Below, in pieces: positions 7,134 through 18,245 of a stretch of DNA of 64,000 bases (its first letter is position 1; every line of letters starts with the position of its first letter). The notes beneath the pieces were generated by a model. It searched no databases, was not told where the DNA came from, and saw only the letters and a program-made list of their open reading frames with translations. The translations under genes were made by a program, and so were the position numbers. Location of the stretch: contig NZ_NFMA01000005.1 of assembly GCF_002161175.1 (NCBI RefSeq), positions 1-64,000 of the forward strand. The letters run 5' to 3'. The DNA is from Flavonifractor sp. An100 (GTDB lineage Bacteria > Bacillota > Clostridia > Oscillospirales > Oscillospiraceae).

Positions 7134-7162
7134 TTGCCAAGAGTGGAAATGAGTGATATAAT
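7134..7162 (+). promoter_or_regulatory. Sigma-A promoter of yebC
   Basis: TTGCCA (7134-7139, five of six), a 17-bp spacer and a perfect TATAAT (7157-7162). Predicted start is near 7169, giving a leader of about 40 nt before yebC. Confidence 0.8.
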
Positions 7163-7208
7163 ATTTCCGCTTTTGAACTGATCAAACACAGAAGGGAACG
7201 ATAGCACC

Positions 7209-7937
7209 ATGTCCGGACATTCCAAGTGGCACAATATACAAAAGACCAAAGGCGCGGCGGATGCCAAGCGCTCTCAGATTTTCACCAAGATCGCCCGTGA
7301 AATGATCGTCGCCGTAAAGACTGGCGGCAGCGGAGATCCTGCCAACAACTCCCGTCTGGCCGCGGTCATTGCCAAGGCTAAGGCCGCCAATATGCCCAAC
7401 GACAATATCAAGCGTACCATTGATAAGGCTTTGGGAGCCGGCAGCACAGATAACTTTGAAAGTGTGGTCTACGAGGGTTACGGCCCCAATGGTGTGGCTG
7501 TGATTGTAGAGGCGCTGACGGACAACCGTAACCGCACCGCTCCTGAGGTGCGCCACCTGCTGGATAAGTACGGCAAGGGCCTTGGCGCCACTGGTTGTGT
7601 GTCCTGGTCCTTTGACCGCAAGGGTGTGATCGTCCTGGATTCCGAGGATCTGGATGAGGATACCGTGATGATGGACGCTCTGGAGGCCGGAGCGGAGGAC
7701 ATGCAGGCGGAAGACGAGGTCTTTGAGATCTACACCGATCCAGACTCCTTTAACGACGTTGTGGCCGCCCTGGAGGGGAAGGGATATACTTTCCTGGAGG
7801 CAGCGGTGCAGATGGTCCCCCAGAACTACGTGAAGCTCACCGACGAGGCAGATATCAAAAACATGGAAAAGCTCATTGATCTGCTGGAGGACAATGACGA
7901 CGTGCAGAACGTCTACCACAACTGGGATCAGGATTAA
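7209..7937 (+). CDS. yebC: YebC/PmpR (TACO1) family protein
   Basis: 242 residues, the usual family length. The N terminus, GHSKWHNIQKTKGAADAKR, is the family signature, followed by the NNSRLAAVIAKAKAANMP block and a C-terminal acidic domain (LLEDNDDVQNVYHNW). Members act in the cytoplasm, either as transcription regulators or, in more recent work, as ribosome-associated factors that help translate proline-rich stretches. It is monocistronic here, with its own promoter and a strong terminator. Confidence 0.93.
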   Translation: MSGHSKWHNIQKTKGAADAKRSQIFTKIAREMIVAVKTGGSGDPANNSRLAAVIAKAKAANMPNDNIKRTIDKALGAGSTDNFESVVYEGYGPNGVAVIVEALTDNRNRTAPEVRHLLDKYGKGLGATGCVSWSFDRKGVIVLDSEDLDEDTVMMDALEAGAEDMQAEDEVFEIYTDPDSFNDVVAALEGKGYTFLEAAVQMVPQNYVKLTDEADIKNMEKLIDLLEDNDDVQNVYHNWDQD

Positions 7938-7951
7938 ATCATGCATATGTC

Positions 7952-7988
7952 AATGCCCGGGCGGAGGGATCTCCGCCCGGGCATTTTG
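7952..7988 (+). terminator. Intrinsic terminator of yebC
   Basis: A 14-bp GC-rich perfect stem (7953-7966 with 7971-7984, GGAT loop) followed by TTTTGTTTT, starting 15 nt after the yebC stop. Confidence 0.9.
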
Positions 7989-8003
7989 TTTTCGAACAAT
8001 GGG

Positions 8004-8234
8004 TTACCCTCGGGTGAATAGGGCTGACACGCACACGGCCACGGACAGGCAGCCCAAAGTGCCTACGGTGCACAGGGCCATCAGAGAGATGAAGGCCTCT
8101 GCCGAAAGCCTTCGTCGGTTTTTCACCATCAGGACCACACTCACGACGCAAAGCAGTGCGCCCAGCAACAGCAACATGACGCGGGACCGGATCTCTTCGG
8201 GAAGGACAGACAGCACGGGGATACCACCTTTCAT
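8004..8234 (-). CDS. Small two-helix membrane protein, unknown function
   Basis: 76 residues if started at ATG 8234; an upstream GTG at 8306 is also in frame. Two hydrophobic segments (VMLLLLGALLCVVSVVLMV, and LMALCTVGTLGCLSVAVCV) are separated by a basic loop, KNRRRLS. I see no convincing ribosome binding site, since the nearest GAGGA is too far from the ATG. It sits between the yebC and rnpB terminators. The clean two-helix pattern supports a real gene, but neither the start nor expression is secure. Confidence 0.45.
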   Translation of the reverse strand: MKGGIPVLSVLPEEIRSRVMLLLLGALLCVVSVVLMVKNRRRLSAEAFISLMALCTVGTLGCLSVAVCVSALFTRG

Positions 8235-8347
8235 AACGGAGTCTGTGTCCTCTGTCTGGGCTAGAAAATGCCATTTGTCAAGCACAGGATGCAATGATTT
8301 TAACACCGTAGTGGTAAAAGTTCGTTAATAGGCTGTGAACGAACTGT

Positions 8348-8383
8348 AAAAAGGCGGGAAAGGGCAACCTTTCCCGCCTTTTT
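8348..8383 (-). terminator. Terminator of rnpB
   Basis: The stem AAGGCGGGAAAGG/CCTTTCCCGCCTT with a 4-nt loop is followed on the minus strand by a short T-run. It begins right after the RNase P RNA 3' end and, being flanked by A and T runs, may work in both directions. Confidence 0.85.
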
Positions 8384-8753
8384 GCAAGTAAGCCTGTAAG
8401 CCGGGTTCTGTCTTTTAAGACAGCCATCTATCTCGACGCACCGTTGCCGATACGCTCAAGCCGCCTCCCTGGGACAGCCGGGCCGGCTCTATGTCCCTCC
8501 ACGGCGTTGCTCCGGATAGAGTTTACAGCGGCGGACTGTTCCCAGCCGTCGGGTGAGCTCTTACCTCACCTTTCCACCCTTACCTCGCCGGCGCAAAACA
8601 GTCGTTTTACACCGGCGGGGCGGTATATCTCTGTTGCACTTTTCCTAGGGTCGCCCCCGGCGGGTGTTACCCGTTATCCTTGCCCTACGGAGCCCGGACT
8701 TTCCTCACAGACGGGCCTTTCGCCCCGCCTGCGCGGCTGTCCAGCTTACTTGC
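8384..8753 (-). ncRNA. rnpB: RNase P RNA (bacterial class A-like)
   Basis: About 370 nt on the minus strand. The ends pair perfectly as helix P1 (GCAAGTAAGC with GCTTACTTGC). Conserved core elements are present in order: GAGGAAAGTCCGGGCTCC near the 5' end, AGGGTGGAAAGGTGAGGTAAGA in separate adjoining blocks mid-molecule, and AGACAGAACCCGGCTTA near the 3' end. It is the catalytic RNA that trims tRNA 5' leaders. All open frames overlapping this stretch are artefacts of its structure. Confidence 0.95.
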
Positions 8754-8759
8754 CTAGTT

Positions 8760-8788
8760 ATGATACAGGAAAAGCACTTAGATGTCAA
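8760..8788 (-). promoter_or_regulatory. Sigma-A promoter of rnpB
   Basis: On the minus strand TTGACA (8788-8783), a 17-bp spacer and TATCAT (8765-8760) place the transcription start at about 8753, exactly the predicted RNase P RNA 5' end. Confidence 0.88.
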
Positions 8789-8831
8789 ACTCTTTTCTGT
8801 GGGGAGCGGCGGATGGACCTTGGGGTTTCGA

Positions 8832-8860
8832 TTGAATTTTTCCTGTAACTATGGTAAACT
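8832..8860 (+). promoter_or_regulatory. Likely promoter of the murD operon
   Basis: TTGAAT (8832-8837), a 17-bp spacer and TAAACT (8855-8860, four of six), about 40 nt upstream of the murD start. It faces away from the rnpB promoter. Confidence 0.45.
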
Positions 8861-8898
8861 ATTGGATTGTGAAGAAAAAGATGGAAGGAGGACACATC

Positions 8899-10284
8899 AT
8901 GTCCACCATTGCAGAATATCTGGAGTCCTTGCGGGGAAAATCCATTGCTGTCATCGGAATGGGAGTCAGCAATACACCTCTAATTCGTATGCTGCTGCGG
9001 TCCGGTTTGAAGGTAACGGTCTGCGATAAAGCGCCCCGAGAGCGGGTGGAGGAATTGGCGGCCGAATTGGAGAGCTTAGGTGCTAAGTTCCAGCTTGGAC
9101 AGGAGTATTTGTCCAAGTTAAGCCGGTTTGATGTGATTTTCCGCACGCCGGGCCTGAGCCCCAACACTCCGGAGCTGCGTCAAGCGGTGGAGAAGGGGAG
9201 CGAACTGACCTCAGAGATGGAGCTGTTCTTCCGTCTGTGCCCCTGCCGGATTTTGGGTGTGACGGGAAGCGACGGAAAAACCACCACCACCACCTTAATC
9301 AGCGAATTTTTAAAGGAAGCTGGGTATAATGTCTATATTGGTGGCAATATCGGCAAGCCCCTTCTGCCGGATGTAGCAGGTATGGTGCCGGAAGACATGG
9401 TAGTGGTGGAGCTGTCCTCCTTCCAGTTGATGAGCATGGACCGCAGTCCCAATGTGGCGGTGTTTACCAACCTTTCTCCCAACCACTTGGACTATCACCA
9501 CACTATGGAGGAGTATACGGCGGCCAAGCTGAATATTTTCCTCCACCAGGGCAAGGAAGACCGGGCTATTTTCAACTACGACAATGACATTACCCGTTCC
9601 CTGTCTAAGCAGGCGCCTGGTAAGGCGGTTGTGTTCAGCCGTAAGCAGCGGCTGGAGGAGGGCGTCTATCTGCGGGATAACGCCATTTGGTTGACCAATG
9701 AGATGGGAAACCGAGAGGTTTTACCTCTGGATGAGATCCTTCTTCCCGGTGTGCATAACATCGAGAACTACATGGCCGCCATTGCCGCGGTGGACGGCCT
9801 GGTGCCCGACAAGTGTGTCCGGTCTGTGGCCAAGCGCTTTACTGGGGTAGAGCACCGAATTGAGCTGGTTCGAGAGCTCAATGGGGTGAAATATTATAAC
9901 GATTCCATTGGTACCAGCCCTACCCGTACCATGGCCTGCCTGGACTCCTTCTCTCAGAAGCTGATTTTAATTGCAGGCGGATACGACAAGGGCGTTCCCT
10001 TTACACAGCTTGGGGTGGAAATGGTACAAAAGGTCAAAACGCTGATTCTGTGCGGGGCTACCGCTCCTGCCATCCGTAAGGCGGTGGAAGAGGCCCCCGG
10101 CTATGCAGACAGCGGGCTGGAGTTGATAGAGACCCATGATTTGGCGGCGGCAGTGGCGGCGGCGCAGGCTGCGGCAAATGCCGGTGATATTGTGATTCTT
10201 TCGCCGGCCTGTGCTGCTTTTGACCAATTTAAAAACTTTATGGAGCGCGGAAAGGTGTTTAAGGAGCTGGTCAACGCGCTCTGA
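8899..10284 (+). CDS. murD: UDP-N-acetylmuramoyl-L-alanine--D-glutamate ligase
   Basis: 461 residues from ATG 8899, placed by GGAAGGAGGA at 8883-8892. Domain order is that of Mur ligases: an N-terminal Rossmann domain (SIAVIGMGVSN), a central ATPase with P-loop GVTGSDGKTTTT near 119-130, the NLSPNHLDYH block, and a C-terminal domain with HRIELV and NDSIGTSPTRT. It adds D-glutamate to UDP-MurNAc-L-Ala in the cytoplasm. Other division/cell-wall genes are not adjacent, so murD lies outside a dcw cluster here; it is followed after 19 nt by M42 peptidase genes. Confidence 0.95.
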   Translation: MSTIAEYLESLRGKSIAVIGMGVSNTPLIRMLLRSGLKVTVCDKAPRERVEELAAELESLGAKFQLGQEYLSKLSRFDVIFRTPGLSPNTPELRQAVEKGSELTSEMELFFRLCPCRILGVTGSDGKTTTTTLISEFLKEAGYNVYIGGNIGKPLLPDVAGMVPEDMVVVELSSFQLMSMDRSPNVAVFTNLSPNHLDYHHTMEEYTAAKLNIFLHQGKEDRAIFNYDNDITRSLSKQAPGKAVVFSRKQRLEEGVYLRDNAIWLTNEMGNREVLPLDEILLPGVHNIENYMAAIAAVDGLVPDKCVRSVAKRFTGVEHRIELVRELNGVKYYNDSIGTSPTRTMACLDSFSQKLILIAGGYDKGVPFTQLGVEMVQKVKTLILCGATAPAIRKAVEEAPGYADSGLELIETHDLAAAVAAAQAAANAGDIVILSPACAAFDQFKNFMERGKVFKELVNAL

Positions 10285-10303
10285 CCGCAGGAGGAGTTCC
10301 GTT

Positions 10304-11344
10304 TTGGATTACAATGAGGTATTAAGCAGCCTGTGTGCTCTGCCGGGGCCCAGTGGATTTGAAGGACCGGTGGTTCAAAGGGCGGCAGAATATATGAAGC
10401 AGGTGCTGCCGGAGGTCTCCATAGATTCCATGGGGAATCTCCTGGGGGTGCTCCGGTGCGGAAAGAAAGGGGCAAAAAAGCTGCTGTTGGATGCCCACCT
10501 GGATGAGATTGGGTTTATAGTGACCGGCCATGAGGAGGGATTTTTGCGGTTTGCGCCGCTGGGCGGGGTAGACCCACGTATGCTGCCGGACCGGGAAGTG
10601 ACCATCCTGACGCAGCCGCCCATGTTGGGCGTTGTGGCCTGTTTGCCGCCCCATATTCAGACCAGAGAGGATATGAACCGTTCTCAGCCGATCCGGGAGC
10701 TTTATATCGACGTTGGGCTGTCCCAGGAGGATGCCGAACGGCGGATTCCCATTGGGACACCGGCCGTGTACCGTACGGGCTGTGTCCCGATGGGGGATGA
10801 GCTGCTGTGTGGGAAGGCGCTGGATGACCGGGCCTGCTTTGCGGTACTATTGGATGCCTTAGAGCGGCTGGACCGGGAGCAATTGGATGTAGACCTCTAT
10901 GTACTGGGCTCTACCCAGGAGGAGACCCACAGTACAGGTGCCATCACGGCAGCCTATGGGATTGTGCCGGATTTGTGCGTGGCCGTGGACGTGACTCATG
11001 GCGACAGTCCGGATGCCTCTAAGGAGAAAACCTTCCCCTTGGGAGAGGGACCTGTCATTGGTGTAGGACCTAACTGCACAGCCTGGATGGCAGAGCGAAT
11101 AAAGCGTCTGGCTAAGGAACTGGATGTGAGCTATCAGATGGAGGTCATGTCTGGCTCCAGCGGGACCAATGGCTGGCCATTGCAGGTAAGCCGGGAAGGG
11201 GTTGCTACAGCAGTCCTTTCCCTGCCGCTTCGGTATATGCATACCCCGGTGGAGACGGTCAGCAAGGAGGATCTCACCCATACAGCCCAGCTGTTGGCAG
11301 CCTTCCTCCAGGGAGTAGGAGGGGAGGTGCCCAGCTATGCTTGA
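10304..11344 (+). CDS. M42 family metallo-aminopeptidase, copy 1
   Basis: 346 residues starting at TTG 10304, with AGGAGGAG 7 nt upstream. M42 (TET/FrvX-type) motifs appear in order: PGPSGFEG, metal-binding DAHLDEIG, LDDRACF, the catalytic QEE in GSTQEETHSTG, AVDVTHGD, and the C-terminal MHTPVE. These are dodecameric cytoplasmic peptidases that trim N-terminal residues from short peptides. It is the first of three consecutive paralogues; it overlaps the second by 8 nt, so they are co-translated. The specificity of each copy cannot be inferred. Confidence 0.88.
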   Translation: MDYNEVLSSLCALPGPSGFEGPVVQRAAEYMKQVLPEVSIDSMGNLLGVLRCGKKGAKKLLLDAHLDEIGFIVTGHEEGFLRFAPLGGVDPRMLPDREVTILTQPPMLGVVACLPPHIQTREDMNRSQPIRELYIDVGLSQEDAERRIPIGTPAVYRTGCVPMGDELLCGKALDDRACFAVLLDALERLDREQLDVDLYVLGSTQEETHSTGAITAAYGIVPDLCVAVDVTHGDSPDASKEKTFPLGEGPVIGVGPNCTAWMAERIKRLAKELDVSYQMEVMSGSSGTNGWPLQVSREGVATAVLSLPLRYMHTPVETVSKEDLTHTAQLLAAFLQGVGGEVPSYA

Positions 11345-12362
11345 GCAGTTGAAGGAACTTTGCCGTTTAAACGGCGTGTCTGGAGATGAGGGGCAGGTCC
11401 GTGCCTTTATCCGTCGGCAGGCAGCCCCCTATGGGGATGAGCTGCGCAGCGACCCGCTGGGTAATCTTATCGTTTTTAAGAAGGGACGCCGGTCCACCGG
11501 GCGTCAACTGATGCTGTGCGCCCATATGGACGAGGTAGGCGTAATTGTGACGGGGATCACCGAGGATGGTATGCTTCGGTTTGACTTTGTGGGTGGCGTG
11601 GACCGCCGGGTGGCAATTGGAAAGCCGGTCCGGCTGGGGCCAGATGGCGTTTTAGGCATCATTGGGCTAAAGGCCATCCATCTGGTCAGCCGGGAAGAGG
11701 AAAAAAAGGTCCCAAAGACGGAGTCTCTCTATATTGATATTGGCGCCAAGGATAAAGAAACTGCCCAGAAGAAGGTGCCCCCGGGAAGCTACGGTGCTTT
11801 TGTTGGAGAGCCGGAGGAGCTAGGAGACGGGCTTTTGAAGGCAAAAGCGATCGATGACCGTATTGGTTGCGCCATTATGCTACAGCTAATAAAAGAGGAA
11901 TTGCCCCTGGACGTTACCTTTGCCTTTACTGCACAGGAGGAGGTTGGGACCCGAGGGGCCTTTGGGGCCGCCTTCTCGGTCACCCCTCAGGTGGCTTTGG
12001 TGTTGGAGACGACCACAGCTGCTGACCTGCCATCGGTGGAGGGACACCGGACGGTTTGCGCACCGGGAAAGGGACCGGTGATCTCCTATATGGATGGGGC
12101 CACCATCTATGACCGCGGGCTATACGAGACGCTGCGCCGGCTTGCCCAGGACCATCAGATCCCCTGGCAGACCAAGGAGTATATTGCGGGGGGAAACGAT
12201 GCCCGCACCATACAGCGGACGAAAGAGGGAGTTCGAGTGGCTGCCATTTCAGCCGCTGTGCGATATCTCCATGCCCCTGCCAGTGTAGGCAGCCTAGCGG
12301 ATTTTGAGAATATGCTATCGTTGACCCGTCTGTTTTTACAGGAGATGGCTGAGCAGCTCTGA
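11337..12362 (+). CDS. M42 family metallo-aminopeptidase, copy 2
   Basis: 341 residues from ATG 11337, overlapping copy 1. M42 landmarks are NGVSGDEG, CAHMDEVG, AIDDRIGCA, FTAQEEVGTRG and the C-terminal YLHAPAS. The segment that reads AVDVT in copies 1 and 3 is VLETTTAAD here, so the usual aspartate ligand position is Glu. The C-terminal HTP motif is HAP. These substitutions point to an altered metal site or specificity, though activity remains likely because the catalytic QEE is kept. Confidence 0.87.
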   Translation: MLEQLKELCRLNGVSGDEGQVRAFIRRQAAPYGDELRSDPLGNLIVFKKGRRSTGRQLMLCAHMDEVGVIVTGITEDGMLRFDFVGGVDRRVAIGKPVRLGPDGVLGIIGLKAIHLVSREEEKKVPKTESLYIDIGAKDKETAQKKVPPGSYGAFVGEPEELGDGLLKAKAIDDRIGCAIMLQLIKEELPLDVTFAFTAQEEVGTRGAFGAAFSVTPQVALVLETTTAADLPSVEGHRTVCAPGKGPVISYMDGATIYDRGLYETLRRLAQDHQIPWQTKEYIAGGNDARTIQRTKEGVRVAAISAAVRYLHAPASVGSLADFENMLSLTRLFLQEMAEQL

Positions 12363-12433
12363 TTCCAGAAACGGAACGGGATTCCCTCCCACTTCCAAGT
12401 AAGGCGAGGTGCGAACGGGGAAAAGGAGGTACT

Positions 12434-13432
12434 ATGGATCAATTTGAACAGCTTAAGTCCCTGACACAGGCTTTCGGCCCATCGGGAGATGAAGGTGGAA
12501 TCCGGCAAGTCATTATGGACTTGGCAAAGCCATGGGCCGATGAAATGAAAGTGGATGTGTTGGGAAATTTAATTGTCCACAAGCAAGGCCAGGGACCGAA
12601 GGTGCTGCTGTCCGCCCATATGGATTCCATTGGCTTTATTGTAACCCACATAGAAAAGGAAGGCTTTTTACGGGTCGGCCGACTGGGTGGCATCAGCCCC
12701 AAAGAGGCGGCCTATACCCCGGTCCGTTTTCGAAATGGAGTTCGAGGCGTCGTCGTTCCCGAGGAGAAGGCGGATTTTGGAAAGCTGAAGCTGGATGAGT
12801 GCTATATAGATATCGGAGCCAAGGATGACACCACAGCAGCCTCCATGGTGCAGGTGGGAGATACCGCAGTGTATGATTCTCCGGTGTTCCAGAGTGGAAG
12901 CAAGGTGGTTTCGCCCTATTTGGATAACCGAATCTCCTGCGCTATTTTGCTTAGCGTATTGGAGCGCCTGTCCCAGGTCCCCAACGATCTGTATTTGCTG
13001 TTCAGTGTTCAGGAGGAGGTCGGTCTGCGGGGGGCCAAGACAGCGGCGTGGTCCGTGGCTCCGGACTATGCTCTGGCCGTGGATGTGACTGATGTGGACG
13101 ACACTCCGGGCAGTGAAAAGGCCGGGACAGTCCAACTGGGGAAGGGAGCGGCCATCAAGGTGATGGACTCTTCCGTCATATGCCACCCAGAGGTGGTGAG
13201 CCGACTGGAGCGGTTGGCTAAGGATGGAGGCATTCGGGCCCAGAAGGATATTATGCGCGGCGGAGGGACAGATGCCGGAGCCATCCATGTGGCGCGAACC
13301 GGAGTGCGGACCGGCGGCATCTCTGTACCCTGCCGGTATATTCACACCCCGGTGGAGATGGCCGACCTGGAGGATATGGAGGCCTGCATCCAATTGGCAG
13401 TTGCCTTTGTCCAGTCGGGGCTTGGGGCGTGA
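12434..13432 (+). CDS. M42 family metallo-aminopeptidase, copy 3
   Basis: 332 residues from ATG 12434, behind AAAAGGAGGT. Motifs are FGPSGDEG, SAHMDSIG, YLDNRISCA (DNR where the other copies have DDR), VQEEVGLRG, AVDVTDVD and YIHTPVE. All metal-ligand positions appear present. A 71-nt gap separates it from copy 2; 48 nt separate it from the next gene, so it belongs to the same murD-led transcription unit unless a weak promoter lies in the gap. Confidence 0.87.
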   Translation: MDQFEQLKSLTQAFGPSGDEGGIRQVIMDLAKPWADEMKVDVLGNLIVHKQGQGPKVLLSAHMDSIGFIVTHIEKEGFLRVGRLGGISPKEAAYTPVRFRNGVRGVVVPEEKADFGKLKLDECYIDIGAKDDTTAASMVQVGDTAVYDSPVFQSGSKVVSPYLDNRISCAILLSVLERLSQVPNDLYLLFSVQEEVGLRGAKTAAWSVAPDYALAVDVTDVDDTPGSEKAGTVQLGKGAAIKVMDSSVICHPEVVSRLERLAKDGGIRAQKDIMRGGGTDAGAIHVARTGVRTGGISVPCRYIHTPVEMADLEDMEACIQLAVAFVQSGLGA

Positions 13433-13480
13433 GTTCCAAGCAGAACAATATCAAAGAGAGATAGGAATGAAGCAACAGTT

Positions 13481-14728
13481 ATGTCGTTACAAATAGATGA
13501 GTCCGTCCGTGCCCTTGGAAAGCGGGCGCAGGAGTCCTTGCGGGAGGAGTTTGCCCGGATCGACGCGGTGGCGGAGGAGAATGCGGCCCGTGTGTTAGCG
13601 GCCTTTCAGGAGCACCGGGTTGCAGAGGGTTATTTTGCCGGTACCACCGGCTACGGCTATGATGATTTGGGCCGGGACAAGCTGGATGAGATTTATGCCA
13701 CGCTGTTTGGCACAGAGGCAGCCTTGGTGCGCCTGCAGTTTGTGAACGGGACCCACGCTATTGCCGCTGCCCTCTTCGGTGCATTGAAGGCAGGAGATGT
13801 GCTGGTCTCTGCAGTTGGAGCACCCTATGATACCCTGTTGGGGGTCATTGGCGTAGGGGAGAAGGGCCATGGGTCGTTGAAGGATTATGGGGTGGAATAC
13901 CGCCAGGTGGAGCTGGTCAATGACCAGCCGGATCTGGAGGGAATGGCGCAGGCTGTGTCCGATCCCAGGGTGAAGGCTGTGCTGATTCAGCGCTCCAAGG
14001 GGTACTCCACCCGGGCGTCTTTGTCTGTGGAGGAGATTGGCCAAATGTGCCGCATCCTCAAAAAAGCCAATCCTCAGGTATCCATTCTGGTGGATAACTG
14101 CTACGGCGAGTTTGTGGAGACTCTGGAGCCGACGCATGTGGGAGCGGATCTGGTGGTGGGCTCCCTGATTAAGAACCCTGGTGGTGGATTGGCTCCTACG
14201 GGAGGATACATTGCTGGGCGCCGTGATCTGGTGGAGGGAGCCGCCATGCGTCTGACGGTACCTGGAATCGGCGGCGAGTGCGGCTGCACTTTGGGACAGA
14301 ATCGTCTGCTCTATCAGGGCCTTTTCCTGGCCCCTCATACCGTGGCGCAGGCGGTAAAGACGGCGGTATTTGCGGCAAAAGTGATGGAGCTGTTAGGGTA
14401 TGAGACGGAGCCCAGGTCCGACCAGGTGCGCCATGACATTATTCAAATGATCCACATGCGGGAGCCGGAGGCTCTGAAAAAGTTCTGCAAGGGGATCCAG
14501 TTTGGGGCTCCTGTAGATTCCTATGTGACCCCGGAACCCTGGGATATGCCTGGATATGACTGTCAGGTGATCATGGCGGCGGGCGCTTTTATCCAGGGAG
14601 CATCCATTGAACTGTCTGCGGATGCCCCTATGCGTCCCCCGTACACAGTATATCTCCAGGGCGGATTGACCTTTGAATCGGGCAAATTAGGGGTTCTGCT
14701 GGCTGTACAAGAGCTGATGAACCGCTAG
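13481..14728 (+). CDS. Methionine gamma-lyase family protein (PF06838, 'aluminium resistance' type)
   Basis: 415 residues, PLP-dependent fold type I. Recognisable blocks are GYGYDDLGRDKLD, VNGTHAIAAALFG, VDNCYGEF, and the PLP-lysine region GSLIKNPGGGLAPTGGYIAG. The family was long named for aluminium resistance but belongs with Cys/Met-metabolism lyases. The true substrate is unproven. It follows the M42 genes in the same direction at short spacing, so release and catabolism of amino acids may be linked. Confidence 0.87.
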   Translation: MSLQIDESVRALGKRAQESLREEFARIDAVAEENAARVLAAFQEHRVAEGYFAGTTGYGYDDLGRDKLDEIYATLFGTEAALVRLQFVNGTHAIAAALFGALKAGDVLVSAVGAPYDTLLGVIGVGEKGHGSLKDYGVEYRQVELVNDQPDLEGMAQAVSDPRVKAVLIQRSKGYSTRASLSVEEIGQMCRILKKANPQVSILVDNCYGEFVETLEPTHVGADLVVGSLIKNPGGGLAPTGGYIAGRRDLVEGAAMRLTVPGIGGECGCTLGQNRLLYQGLFLAPHTVAQAVKTAVFAAKVMELLGYETEPRSDQVRHDIIQMIHMREPEALKKFCKGIQFGAPVDSYVTPEPWDMPGYDCQVIMAAGAFIQGASIELSADAPMRPPYTVYLQGGLTFESGKLGVLLAVQELMNR

Positions 14729-14781
14729 TCATAGTCCAAGCTACCTCCCGAATAGGGTAAACCGATGGGGAGGTGAAGCGG

Positions 14782-15507
14782 ATGAGGCGTGGTGGTGTCA
14801 ATCTACGCAGGGCGTGGGTTCGCCACAGGGTTCGAATTGGCCTATATGGGAGAAAAGAGCACCTATCCCCGATCAGGCGGCCAGTTCCGCCTGTTGTGAT
14901 TACAATAGGAGTTGCCCTTCTCCTTGGAATAGGAACCATTGTTTGGATGCAGACGAAGCTGCGCCCAATGGTGGCTCAGGCGGCCCAAAGTCAGGTCCAA
15001 AATACCATAGTAACGATCATGGACCAGGCGGTAGCTGAGAGCTTGGACAATGGCTCAGTAGAGTATGAGGATCTGGTCTCCATTCAACGAAATGGACAGG
15101 GAGAGATCATCTCCCTCACCACAGATTCCGGGGCAATGAATCAATTGCGTTTAGAATTGGTGTCGGATGTATGTCAGGCGCTGGATGGAATTGAGATCTC
15201 TGAGCTGAAAATCCCATTGGGCAGTTTGCTGGATTCGGAGCTGGTATGGGCCAGAGGACCCTATATTACTGCACGGGCCTTATGGGTAGGAAGTGTGTCT
15301 GCAGAATATGAAAGTGACTTTTCCTCCGCAGGTGTAAACCAGACCATCCATCAAATTTGGTTGGACCTGTCAGTTCCCGTAACTGTGTTGTTACCTGGCG
15401 AGTCCCTTGCAATATCCGTCCAAACAAGTATCTGCATTGCAGAAACGGTCATTGTGGGACAGGTGCCACAGTTTTATACATGGCCTGCCGATTCTTCAAA
15501 CGAATAG
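14782..15507 (+). CDS. yunB: Sporulation protein YunB-like
   Basis: 241 residues from ATG 14782, chosen because GGGGAGG ends 8 nt upstream; GTG 14773 lies at that site. A basic N terminus precedes one membrane helix (VVITIGVALLLGIGTIVWM), then an extracytoplasmic domain with PLGSLLDSELVWARGP, characteristic of YunB. In Bacillus yunB is a sigma-E-dependent gene needed for efficient sporulation; its biochemical role is unknown. The next gene starts 30 nt later. Confidence 0.82.
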   Translation: MRRGGVNLRRAWVRHRVRIGLYGRKEHLSPIRRPVPPVVITIGVALLLGIGTIVWMQTKLRPMVAQAAQSQVQNTIVTIMDQAVAESLDNGSVEYEDLVSIQRNGQGEIISLTTDSGAMNQLRLELVSDVCQALDGIEISELKIPLGSLLDSELVWARGPYITARALWVGSVSAEYESDFSSAGVNQTIHQIWLDLSVPVTVLLPGESLAISVQTSICIAETVIVGQVPQFYTWPADSSNE

Positions 15508-15537
15508 ATACGAGAAGTGAGGAAGGTGCAATTCCCA

Positions 15538-18196
<2,659 letters not shown>

Positions 18197-18245
18197 TCCC
18201 CCATAACTCATGAAATTGAACCAAAAGAGAAGGAGGAAGGTTTGT

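Noticed and set aside
7182-7946. 254-codon minus-strand frame
   Set aside because: Antisense to yebC, which has its own promoter, start and terminator.
8444-9029. Plus-strand frames of 134 and 121 codons
   Set aside because: They lie over RNase P RNA and the murD start; both are shadows of structured RNA.
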